Part shown: piece after piece, positions 1-7,096 of the stretch
Position numbering within the stretch: the first letter of the stretch is position 1
How the letters are laid out: each line of letters opens with the position of its first letter
Assembly: GCA_027604505.1 (NCBI GenBank)
Contig: JADIIX010000373.1
Span: 1 to 10,905 of the forward strand
Length of the DNA stretch: 10,905 nucleotides
From: Gonapodya sp. JEL0774
Taxonomy: Eukaryota > Monoblepharomycota > Monoblepharidomycetes > Monoblepharidales > Gonapodyaceae
Direction of reading: 5' to 3'
Notes under the pieces: generated by a model
The model's database searches: none
Seen by the model: the letters and a program-made list of their open reading frames with translations, nothing else
Told to the model about the DNA's origin: nothing
Translations under genes and position numbers: made by a program

Positions 1-1623
1 GAATGTTAGCAAATCTAGTCTAGGGTTTCCCCATGAGTCATGTTCAACACATTGGGGATAGACAGTTCTAAGGAATATATAAACATCCTCTCGCCACTTT
101 GTCCAATAATTGTGGGGATACATAGGGAGAGGAATCTGTGCACCCTTGAAACTACGCTGGAACAGTGATGGGTACTTCATAATGAACAGCAGTGTGACAC
201 ATGAAAATAATCCCCAGCTATGTCCATCTCCCCAGTTCCAAAACAGAGTCCAAACACAATTTCTAGGTGAGGGTGCTATTGCCAACATGAGAATGTGTTT
301 TAAAACATTGTGACATGCCTCCAAGCTCTCATCATAGTGGTGAGGATCATCACTCCTATCCAGTGCATGTCCATCCTTGTACATCACAATAACATACCAG
401 TGGAAGTGGTCCTCATTGACCATGAAAAAGTGATAGTCTTGGAGATCGATTTGTAGCGTCCTCACAAACTTGTTGCTCATCCACAAAATGAAGTCATCTG
501 TCAAGTGGTTGGGGTTTTGAAACAGAAAGATGACTGGGGAGGAGAAATAGGAGATGGATGGCTGCTTTTGTTGCCTGTCCCACAGTGCAATAGCAGGCAA
601 TAGAAACAGATCTGGAATGATATCACTCCAGTTCTGTGTTCCAGTGAGGTAAAATACCTCCTGAAAAGCAGTACCATCAGGAAACACAATTCTTAAGACA
701 AAATAACGCATGAGTTCAAGACTGGTCTTCAAACATATGCATTAGTGTACCTTCTGAATTCATCCTCAAAGGATGCCCTGTCTTGTGCTGAAACGTGGAC
801 AAGGGAAGTTGCCATGAGGGATTGGAAGTTGATGCCAGTGGCCATGGTGGTGCAATGGGGACAAATGGATACAGCTTAGATCCTTTTGAGGGCTTGGTTG
901 GTGCCTTGGGGTCCAGGACAGCAGAATTTGTTGCTTTCAACAGTGTGGAGATTGCTGTGTCAGTATAGGAAGAGAGAATCTGGGATGTGCTCTTCAATGT
1001 CCTCTATGGGGAAGTTGAAATTTGTTCTATATATCACACAGGGATGCTTAGAAGGGAATGAGAAACGTTTTGAAGTAAGATTGTACATACCTTGGTTCCC
1101 AAGTTGTTGCAGACAGTGGCCATCCGGTCCACTTGACCAGGTACAGTCTCAACTGGCCAGCATCTCCTCTAAATCCCAGAATTGCTTCGACTTCACCAGG
1201 CATTGCTAGTGTTGCCAGGGCAATGTCATCTGTGGACATTGTTGCTGGAATGGCCCTGAGGTTTTCCTGGTGGAACCACCTTGCTGCTTGTGAGCCAGGT
1301 ACATCATCCAAGTTCAGGCCCTGGTGAATCCATTGCAACTGGTACAGGTATTTTTCATGGTTGACGTTGATGATTGTTGCCACGTGAGCCCAGACTGGTC
1401 CTGGCTGTGTACAGAGACCCTGAACTACCTTGTGAACAAACGCTTGGCCTCCCACACTGAGATGCTGAGGAAGTTGTGCCATTGATTCAATGATCTATAA
1501 TAAAGTCAGTGTCACCCAGGTAGAAGGTTACAAACCAGGGACTCACCTTGCAGCTGGTTTTGCTCCTGCTGCAACCATGTTTTTGTGAGCAGTTGTTGGT
1601 GCTCTTCCCACCATAGAGTGCAA
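1..1623 (-). pseudogene. Broken chromodomain protein of transposon type, with a C-terminal Ulp1/C48-like region (runs off left end)
   Basis: Read from right to left, I see three coding blocks. About 1623-1547 is a Trp/Gln-rich helix (LWWEEHQQLL) ending in a GTGAGT donor. Block 1494-1091 carries a chromodomain and ends in a GTATGT donor. Block 1001-1 follows after an 89-nt intron (1090-1002) that keeps the frame. An open frame runs from 741 to base 1 and joins the preceding frame (997-719) only by a 1-nt shift near 716-741. The first intron (1546-1495) also fails to keep frame, so two breaks point to a pseudogene. In the left part, HFHWYVIVMYKDG followed by an LDR/DD stretch and GHSWGLFSC resembles the His-Trp, Asp and Cys blocks of Ulp1/C48 proteases, with Trp where the catalytic Cys is expected. 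Chromodomains and C48 domains both occur in fungal mobile-element proteins. It could instead be a decaying host gene. The chromodomain is firm; the protease similarity is tentative. Confidence 0.6.
1091..1194 (-). other. Chromodomain-coding segment
   Basis: The minus-strand translation contains GEVEAILGFRGDAGQ, then LYLVKWTGWPLSATTWEP. This matches the chromodomain core pattern of an acidic first strand, then YLVKWxGxP, then TWEP. The exon ends in CCAAG|GTATGT. The last helix would come from the next exon, which starts TLKSTSQILSSY at 1000. Chromodomains bind methylated histone tails; in chromoviral integrases and other fungal elements they guide insertion to heterochromatin. The preceding 70 residues (for example LYQLQWIHQGL and ARWFHQENLRAIP) do not look like a Gypsy integrase core, so I do not call this a Gypsy element. 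Confidence 0.8.
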
Positions 1624-1952
1624 CCTACAATGTGATCACAAAGGCTAGGTATACAGTACCAAACACAGGACTGTACGATGTTCGTGCAAGAATGATAATT
1701 TCTGGATCTTCGTCTCTGTTTACCAAACAAATCAAAATTTCGGCACACATCAATGACATAGAATACAGTACGTGGCCTGTCTTAAACGATGGGAGAAATG
1801 GACGGATTGCTCTCGAATGGGCAGAAATTCTTCGTTTGTCCAAAAATGACGTTCTATCGTTCAAAATAGAAACACCACTGGGTTCTTCGCCTACTATTTA
1901 CAATCCAAACAATGGTACTCAAAGCTTTATAAACATTGTTCAACTCAGGTAA
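1617..1952 (+). CDS. C1q/TNF-like beta-sandwich domain protein, 5'-truncated
   Basis: The frame opens after a TAG at 1614-1616 and has no convincing start codon (first candidate is GTG at 1632). It ends at TAA 1950-1952, giving about 111 residues. The order of elements fits a C1q/TNF-type jelly roll: YNVITKARYTVPNTGLYDVR (the family's YD..TG.F..P..G.Y.v block), alternating strands with KISAHINDIE (the I..N.G strand), LRLSKNDVLSFKI (the L..GD.v.l strand) and the final strand SFINIVQLR. These folds make trimeric binding heads in animals, bacterial spore coats and viral fibres. They are rare in fungi, so transfer is possible. The N-terminal strand or strands are missing where the chromodomain element abuts, which suggests that insertion destroyed the 5' end. 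A CCATAG at 1611-1616 could instead be a splice acceptor for a lost or distant exon. It is tail to tail with the CCHC gene, 37 bp apart. Confidence 0.5.
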   Translation, partial: SATYNVITKARYTVPNTGLYDVRARMIISGSSSLFTKQIKISAHINDIEYSTWPVLNDGRNGRIALEWAEILRLSKNDVLSFKIETPLGSSPTIYNPNNGTQSFINIVQLR

Positions 1953-1989
1953 ACGCAGTTACTGATACAATTTGATGATCAACCAGATA

Positions 1990-2615
1990 TCAATAACGAC
2001 GTCCCAACCGGCAGTCCTTGCGCCAATGCATGCCCCCGCAATTGAAACATGGCTGAGGTGGAGGATTGCTGGTGTCGAAGATACTTGTACTCCAATGAAC
2101 GGTCCCATCCCGATTGTTGTAGCAAAAGGAACCATCCGAGAAGCGGGTCCAGTGATTACCCTAAAAAGAGAATTGAATTCTGTGCTATAGACATACAGAG
2201 CCTTTCAACGTACCCATCTGTTAATCCCATGCTCAATGCTGTTGTGACCTCCACTGAGTGCCTTGGTGTTGTCGTTGTTGAGTAGTGAAGGATTTTTCGG
2301 GCTTGAGGAATTCTCCAGATGAATTTCCGATTCCAGGGGACTTTTCTCTTGAGTGCTGACTCTGAAGTCGGAATCTTTGGACGGAAATACACCCCTGATT
2401 ATTCTCTGTGGGGTTTCCGTAACTGGCCGATGAAGACGAATTTCGTTTTCGCGACCACTTTTTGTCACGTGGACAATTGTGTCCCCGTTCTTGTAGGCGT
2501 AAGACTCATCCTTGAAGAATGTGTGAATTCTCCTCACAGAGGACTGCAGCGCTGGAGGGACGGAAGAGACGGCGCTAGAGACGAGAGGCTCTGAGGCAAA
2601 GTAAACTGGTTGCAT
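1990..2615 (-). CDS. CCHC zinc-knuckle protein, or 3' exons of the large upstream gene
   Basis: There are two exons: 2615-2214, and 2160-1990 after a 53-nt intron (2213-2161, TGG|GTACGT ... TTTTTAG|GGT, phase 0). Without splicing the second exon would meet a TAG. The C-terminus reads PCFNCGGMHWRKDC, a CX2CX3HX4C knuckle, then RLGRRY and stop. This variant has one residue fewer before His than the retroviral CCHC. Zinc knuckles bind single-stranded nucleic acid. The rest is polar, with a Ser/Lys-rich middle. If it is a separate gene the first ATG is 2615-2613, giving 190 residues. However, its first 80 bases overlap the end of the large gene in another frame, and the coding signal passes smoothly from that frame to this one. 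An unplaced splice or a 1-nt deletion may therefore have split a single gene. The last 55 or so residues are homologous to the plus-strand gene at 5741-6785. Confidence 0.6.
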
Positions 2616-5111
2616 TCAGAAACAAAAATTTCAGATGGGCGGAGACTTATAAACGAGGCAATCGCTGAAAGAAGTAACTTGCTTGGGGTGGACTGATTCT
2701 GGAGGTCAGCGTCGGATATTCCCGTAAAATATTTTCCGTTATTATACACAACAAAATTGAGTCGCTGTTATGACGGTGTTAACGCAACTCGCAAGGGCGC
2801 TACACTTCGTTGCGACATAGCTTACCGGATCGGATTCTCCAATGTGTAGAACCGCGAGCTGACGTTCGGTATATTTGTCCGTTTCATCATCCTGGATGTC
2901 TGATTTTTGGTCCACAGCGGTTCTCGAGTCGGAATCGTTTTCTTCATCTGTGATCGCTTCTGAATGAACGCGATAAGGCCGATTGATATCAGTTGAAAGT
3001 TTTCCAACGTGTCGATATGACGACCAGTGAGCGAGTCCATCGGAAGCAACTATTGTGTCAGAAGTACTGCAGAGACTAGCTCCATCAGCTTCACATTCTC
3101 CGTATTTCGATTCTGCCATGCGCCTCATCACAGAAAGCCAAATTCGGAAGAGAACGAGTCTGATCTCGGATCCTTCCAGAACTGCATAATGATGAATATA
3201 TCCATGTGTCAGAACTCCCGTCCTCGTATGAAAGAACGTAACACCTAGTAGAAATCCGGCTCGGTTGATAGAACCCTGGGCTTTGGAGATTTCGACGTTT
3301 CGCGGGCTAACAAGAATAGTCCCAGACAAAATGAGACACAAAAACGGTCGCTTAAATACCACGGACGCAACTTACATTTCTTCGGGTGAATGAAAGCGAA
3401 AGCTTTGCATGTCAGCAATGAGACGGTCGCCGCGCCGAAGGGAGTCGGTTCGCTCAAGCTTGGAATTGTAGACGGCAACTCTCCGCATAGCAACATATGT
3501 GAGTCTCAAAAAAGTCCTTGGAGACGCGAAGAATGTGCCACCATCTGTCAAAGTCGTCCGTTAATTAATCAGGTACTTGCCAGAAATACAGTCTGCAGAG
3601 CAAAGCGCCCTCACCCAGAAATTGAATGATCCTCCTCATTTTCGTTGACGGGATAATGAACATTTTCAACGACAAAGAGTTGATAACATCGCGAATTTGG
3701 TTAAATTTTTGAAGCTGCAAATTTTTCTCCGTCAAAGAATGGTTATCGGCCTCCAGCTTTTCTATCTTCTGTTGTTGAGCATCGATAAAGGCCAAAATCT
3801 CAAGATATGATTGTGCAGTCGCTACATGCAGTCGTGTACAACCACGTGTCACTAGGATTGAAAAGTAGTCGTGAATGTCAATACGATGTGACCCACGTGC
3901 TAGTACCCATTGAAAAGCTTTCTCTACCACAATATCATTTAGGTCATTCCCGTCAGTGCCAGTAAGTTTTATACATATGTCGTCATATCCAGGTAGGTCT
4001 CGTGCTTTTGGTATAGCTTTGATTTGGCATATTTCTGAAGAATGCAAATATTCTATTTGAAGCAAAGTTGCCTCATGTCCACCAAAAAATATTTTGACGT
4101 TCGCAAACCCTTGAAGAAACCATGCGGACAATGAGTCCCATGCTGCGAAAAAGACGGTCGCACTTACAATCACCATCACGGATGTTCTCAAGATATACAG
4201 TAACAATTATTTGTTCCTTAACAACAGCACATTGTGGGTCCACCGCATGAAATTGCGGACTAAACTCGGTAGCAATGGTTGTCGCAAGGGTTTCTGATCT
4301 CAATAGACTGTAAAGTGAGTTATCCAATAGATCGTCATAAAGGGTGGCCGACGACTCGGATGGTTGGGAGTTAAAAGAGTTATCTGGGCGGTCCTGATCG
4401 TAGTCCATCTCATCCCATCCCGAAGGTGTCGTAGCCGAAGGCGATGAGGTATTCGGTCTCAACACGGCACAAGCGTCACTCGGGTAGGCCTGAAGTACCG
4501 CGGTCGTTGTAGCAGTAGTACCAAGATTTAGTGTGTTGGCCGTTGAAGATGTGGGTGTTGAAAGGGACCCTTGGGGAGATGGGAAGAGAGATCAACTTGC
4601 AAACGATGATCATGTTTAGATGTACCCCACAATTCAATCTACTCACTGTGTTCAGAAAGACATGTCTCAACTGCAGATGCTCTCTGCTCTGTAGACCACC
4701 CATGCGACTTCGAATTCGGAGTTTTCAGTTGGTTGGTCTACGTCAGAATGTACGAACAGGACGACGTACCCCTCCGCAGGGTGCACAAACATAGTGCAAG
4801 AAACCAGGGTTGTGGTTTCTTTTGGCTGCGACAAACTGCTTCAACTTCTTGGGACTTTGTGCTGAAAGCGGTGATCTCACTGGGGTGGCTGATCGAAGGG
4901 CAGACATTTGTCACTCACAACGGACGGCGCGCCTAAAAGGCAGGCACTTATCCAAATGATCAGAGATTTTGCAAACATCTTTTCCCTCGACAACAGCGCC
5001 AAGGATTTCACCATCCCATTCGTGAAGTGTTAGTTTTCCGCCGGTTTTCTGGACAGCTACCGAGAAACACGTGATGGTATTGTCGCAGCCACGACATTTG
5101 AAATGGCTCAT
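2534..5111 (-). CDS. Large multi-exon protein with N-terminal BED-like zinc finger and coiled coil, function unknown
   Basis: Hand-spliced exons, all phase-consistent: 5111-4919, 4861-4791 (or to 4770), 4737-4647, 4569-4168, 4109-3615, 3544-3376, 3306-2826, 2764-2534. Introns are 57, 53 (or 32), 77, 58, 70, 69 and 61 nt. The product is about 710 residues as drawn. Residues 1-64 hold C6-x2-C9 and H52-x3-C56 in ISDHLDKC, the spacing style of BED fingers, which are common in hAT-type transposases and their domesticated relatives. A Ser/Thr/Pro-rich linker follows, then an unrecognised folded region (from about 253), a coiled coil at about 352-398 (IDAQQQKIEKLEADNHSLTE), another unknown region, an acidic stretch (ENDSDS, DIQDDETD) and a final unknown block. 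I recognise no catalytic domain. An in-frame ATG at 5234 would add a hydrophobic leader (IFVVLLLLNYL) but lies very close to the TATA-like box, so I prefer 5111. The third intron and the exon 2 donor are the least certain. The last frame overlaps the CCHC exon, so the true C-terminus may be the zinc knuckle. Confidence 0.55.
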
Positions 5112-5268
5112 TCGGGTGGGTACTTGGTTACGCTGCGTCGGCGAATGTCCATGGTTAAGTCCAGAGGCCTGTGAATGTAGATAATTCAGCAACAGGAGCA
5201 CGACGAAAATCTCGTTCCTCGGAATCCCCTCCATTCAGCAGAGTTTTTAATTGTCGTTGACCGCAAAA

Positions 5269-5283
5269 GTTGACTATTTAGGG
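5269..5283 (-). promoter_or_regulatory. TATA-like box for the minus-strand gene (copy 1 of a 15-bp repeat)
   Basis: On the minus strand it reads CCCTAAATAGTCAAC, with a TAAATA core about 45 nt before ATG 5234 and 165 nt before ATG 5111. The same 15-mer recurs as a direct repeat at 5541-5555 (13 of 15 bases equal). That makes a shared core-promoter element plausible. Confidence 0.4.
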
Positions 5284-5540
5284 ACACGAGGACCAGTTGA
5301 GATGGACGGCCGATATTGACCCCTCCCGATTCCTCGCCAGTGGAGCCAGCGTCCGAATAGCACATCACGTCCGCGTGAGAGAATTTTTATCCGCATTGCC
5401 TCTTAGTACCCACTTCGGTGTCATCCCTGTCGGTATCTTCAGAATTGTGACTCAATCTTGGGTTTACAGAGGAACCATTTCGCGAATCTTCGTGATTGAC
5501 TCTCATTTGAGTACCGATCGCCGTCGTCGCAAGGGGAAAT

Positions 5541-5555
5541 GTCGACTATTTAAGG
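5541..5555 (+). promoter_or_regulatory. TATA-like box for the plus-strand CCHC gene (copy 2 of a 15-bp repeat)
   Basis: GTCGACTATTTAAGG carries a TATTTAA core. A start site 25-35 nt downstream would leave a leader of roughly 160 nt before ATG 5741. That leader would contain the 8-bp tandem repeat and the upstream ORF. Confidence 0.4.
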
Positions 5556-5603
5556 TATTTGGCTAGCAAGTGCGGCCACAGCAGCCCTTTTTTTCGTCTA
5601 GCT

Positions 5604-5651
5604 GCTAGATTGCTAGACTGCTAGTCTGCTAGACTGCTAGACTGCTAGACG
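5604..5651. repeat. Tandem repeat, six 8-bp units of GCTAGACT
   Basis: The units are GCTAGATT, GCTAGACT, GCTAGTCT, GCTAGACT, GCTAGACT and GCTAGACG, preceded by a partial GTCTAGCT at 5596-5603. Each unit carries the palindrome CTAG. The array lies in the predicted 5' leader of the CCHC gene. It may be a variable-number repeat; I know of no fixed function. Confidence 0.85.
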
Positions 5652-5666
5652 ACAAGAGCACCATAA

Positions 5667-5738
5667 ATGAAATCTTCAAAGGAACATACGTGCAACTCTT
5701 TTGTCGTCACTGCCCCCGAACACAATCGGAGTCAATAA
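5667..5738 (+). other. Upstream ORF of 23 codons ahead of the CCHC gene
   Basis: ATG 5667 is the first ATG downstream of the TATA-like box. The frame reads MKSSKEHTCN and onward for 23 codons to TAA at 5736-5738. Only two bases (TC) separate this stop from the main ATG at 5741, which is in a different frame. This tight stop-start spacing suits translational damping or termination-reinitiation; the sequence does not prove it. Confidence 0.45.
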
Positions 5739-5740
5739 TC

Positions 5741-6785
5741 ATGTCGCTTATCAAGAGCGCGGGTTTTCCGCCGTCAGAACGTAACCAAGAAGCGGCTTCC
5801 ATCTCGGACTCGGACGTGAGCTCTAAGGCGAGTTCCGCTTTGGACTCAGACTCGGACTACGAGCACGTTGGGTCCGTCTCGGACACTCGAGACAACAACT
5901 CGGTAGCTCAGAGTAAGTACCGAAACAGCTTGGATCTTCTCTGTATCTTTAGTGAGCAGAATTCGCATTTTTTACTCAACGCCTCTCTCCTTGCGCGGGA
6001 ATATAGGAAACGACTCTGTAGTTGTGGTCGTTATCGGTGTAAACACAACGTCGCCTCTCGCTCAACCGAGCGACGTTCCTGAAACCTCGGGCCCCACAGG
6101 TCTGACCACGTCGTCTGATCGCAAGGTAAGCTTCAATTTTCAGCATCAGGAAATGCCCATGAGTACTCCTCCATATTCACTGTACCCCTGTAAATTGAAT
6201 CATCCTAATCGATGCAGGGCAAAAATCGCGTGAATGCCGCCATCAAAGGAAACAATGTTGAGAACACTCCAGTCGCGGCAGCGACATCCTTACGCAGCGC
6301 AGCCGGCACGAGCGAGGACGCTCGCAGTGGGTTCAAGAATGGTGGGGAAGCGGCAGTCGACACTCCGGCAGCAAAGACGCCCCGTAAGTCTCAGTCTGAC
6401 AAGGCTGTTTTGCAATCGACACCATCAGCAGTTGGCACGGTGAGTCGAGAAACGTTCCGCGTAATAGTCTTCCTCTCCACTGATGACCAATGCAACCGCA
6501 AACCAGGCCTTCCCCACGATCACTGTGCACCATTCTTCTCAAGCCAACTTCGACAACATGCACAACGCCTTTGATCGAATGAGCATCTCCCGTTCGACAT
6601 TCCGTAGGTCGGCAATTGACGGATCCCCCTTGGTCGTAGGTCCCGGGTTCAGTCATAACGGAGCCAAGTATCGATCCACCAAAGGTAACCTTTTCGACAC
6701 CAGCAACGATCCACCTAAGCCATGTTTCAACTGCCGTGGGAACCACTGGCGCAAGGACTGTCCACTGGGCCTGCGCTACTGGTAG
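5741..6785 (+). CDS. CCHC zinc-knuckle protein, four exons
   Basis: The exons are 5741-5912, 6007-6125, 6218-6439 and 6507-6785, giving 263 residues. Introns of 94, 92 and 67 nt have donors GTAAGT, GTAAGC and GTGAGT, acceptors ATATAG, TGCAG and ACCAG, and good branch-like sequences (CCTAATC, CACTGATG). All phases agree. The start is the first ATG in frame. The N-terminal 60 residues are Ser/Asp-rich (SDSDVSSKASSALDSDSDY), a likely disordered, acidic, phosphorylatable region. The middle is Ala/Thr/Lys-rich and low in complexity. The C-terminus is PCFNCRGNHWRKDC, a CX2CX3HX4C knuckle, then PLGLRYW and stop. Such knuckles bind single-stranded RNA or DNA, so a nuclear RNA- or DNA-binding role is a fair guess. 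From about HNAFDRMSISR to the end it aligns with the minus-strand CCHC frame at 1990-2250; the N-terminal parts do not align. Confidence 0.75.
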
Positions 6786-6888
6786 CATGGGGTTGCAAAG
6801 AGCGGCTTTTTGGATCTTTTTGAGTTGGTGTTGGTCGAAATGAGTACGTGAATCAATTATAAACAGTAATTTAGTGAGCGGAATCTTC

Positions 6889-6894
6889 AATAAA
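6889..6894 (+). terminator. Polyadenylation-like signal AATAAA of the CCHC gene
   Basis: AATAAA lies 104 bp after the TAG at 6783-6785 and is followed by a GT/T-rich stretch (CTTTGTCTTTGTTCTTTG), the usual downstream context. Fungal signals are loose, so this is indicative only. Confidence 0.4.
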
Positions 6895-6975
6895 CTTTGT
6901 CTTTGTTCTTTGAGAATTTTTGGCGTTGACTGTTACTCGCCGCACGGACCAAGTGTTTCACACGCGCATTCTGGA

Positions 6976-6983
6976 TATAAAAA
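6976..6983 (+). promoter_or_regulatory. TATA box of the RING gene
   Basis: TATAAAAA matches the canonical box and lies 121 bp before the first in-frame ATG at 7097. The predicted start site (about 7006-7013) falls on the right arm of the adjacent hairpin. Confidence 0.55.
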
Positions 6984-7013
6984 GCTCTGTCTGCTAACCA
7001 CCTCAGACAGAGC
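6984..7013. repeat. Perfect 10-bp inverted repeat with 10-nt loop at the RING-gene start site
   Basis: GCTCTGTCTG (6984-6993) is followed by a 10-base loop and its exact reverse complement CAGACAGAGC (7004-7013). It abuts the TATA box directly. It could be an operator for a dimeric protein, a start-site hairpin or chance. Ten paired bases without mismatch at that position make chance less likely. Confidence 0.6.
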
Positions 7014-7096
7014 GTGCGCCAGACTCTATCTGTACTCCGCCTGCAGTCCAACGAACCTCTGGTCGAGCTCCTTCCTTCCCGCTCTCTCTTATTCGA

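Larger units (their letters stand above)
5235..5740. promoter_or_regulatory. Bidirectional promoter region between two divergent zinc-finger genes
   Basis: About 500 bp lie between the minus-strand large gene and the plus-strand CCHC gene. I see no convincing gene: frames there lack coding character. It holds two TATA-like boxes (one per gene), an 8-bp tandem repeat near 5604-5651 and a short upstream ORF at 5667-5738. Head-to-head genes sharing one spacer are often co-regulated; that is inference here. Confidence 0.5.
6786..7096. other. Intergenic: 3' end of the CCHC gene and promoter of the RING gene
   Basis: I see no gene in these 311 bp. It contains a polyadenylation-like AATAAA (6889-6894), a consensus TATA box (6976-6983) and a perfect hairpin (6984-7013). 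The run to 7096 is then C/T-rich, as in many fungal leaders. Confidence 0.6.

Noticed and set aside
1091-1494. Gypsy/chromovirus integrase as the source of the chromodomain
   Set aside because: Upstream residues show no integrase zinc finger or DDE core, and a further open region lies downstream of the chromodomain, where a chromoviral pol would normally end.
3390-3629. Plus-strand ORF with a GTGAGT donor near 3499
   Set aside because: It looked gene-like, but the opposite strand gives a chain of phase-matched exons with better third-position bias.
5112-5234. Hydrophobic N-terminal leader (signal-peptide-like) if the large gene starts at ATG 5234
   Set aside because: A secretion signal does not fit a protein with nucleic-acid-type zinc fingers, and this ATG would have almost no 5' leader. 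It is kept only as an alternative start.
1990-6785. Idea that the divergent pair is a mating-type HD1/HD2 locus
   Set aside because: The divergent layout is similar, but no homeodomain motif (WF.N.R) is visible in any spliced frame.
1990-6785. Idea that the inverted CCHC segments are terminal inverted repeats of one transposon
   Set aside because: The match stays inside coding sequence and fades right after the stop codons; no flanking target duplication was seen.
6333-6890. Minus-strand ORF of 185 codons opposite the CCHC gene, with a matching frame opposite the other CCHC copy (1972-2190, plus)
   Set aside because: The two look alike (ETWLRW, AGVE) only because both are antisense to the duplicated zinc-knuckle segment; the sense frames have proper introns and motifs.
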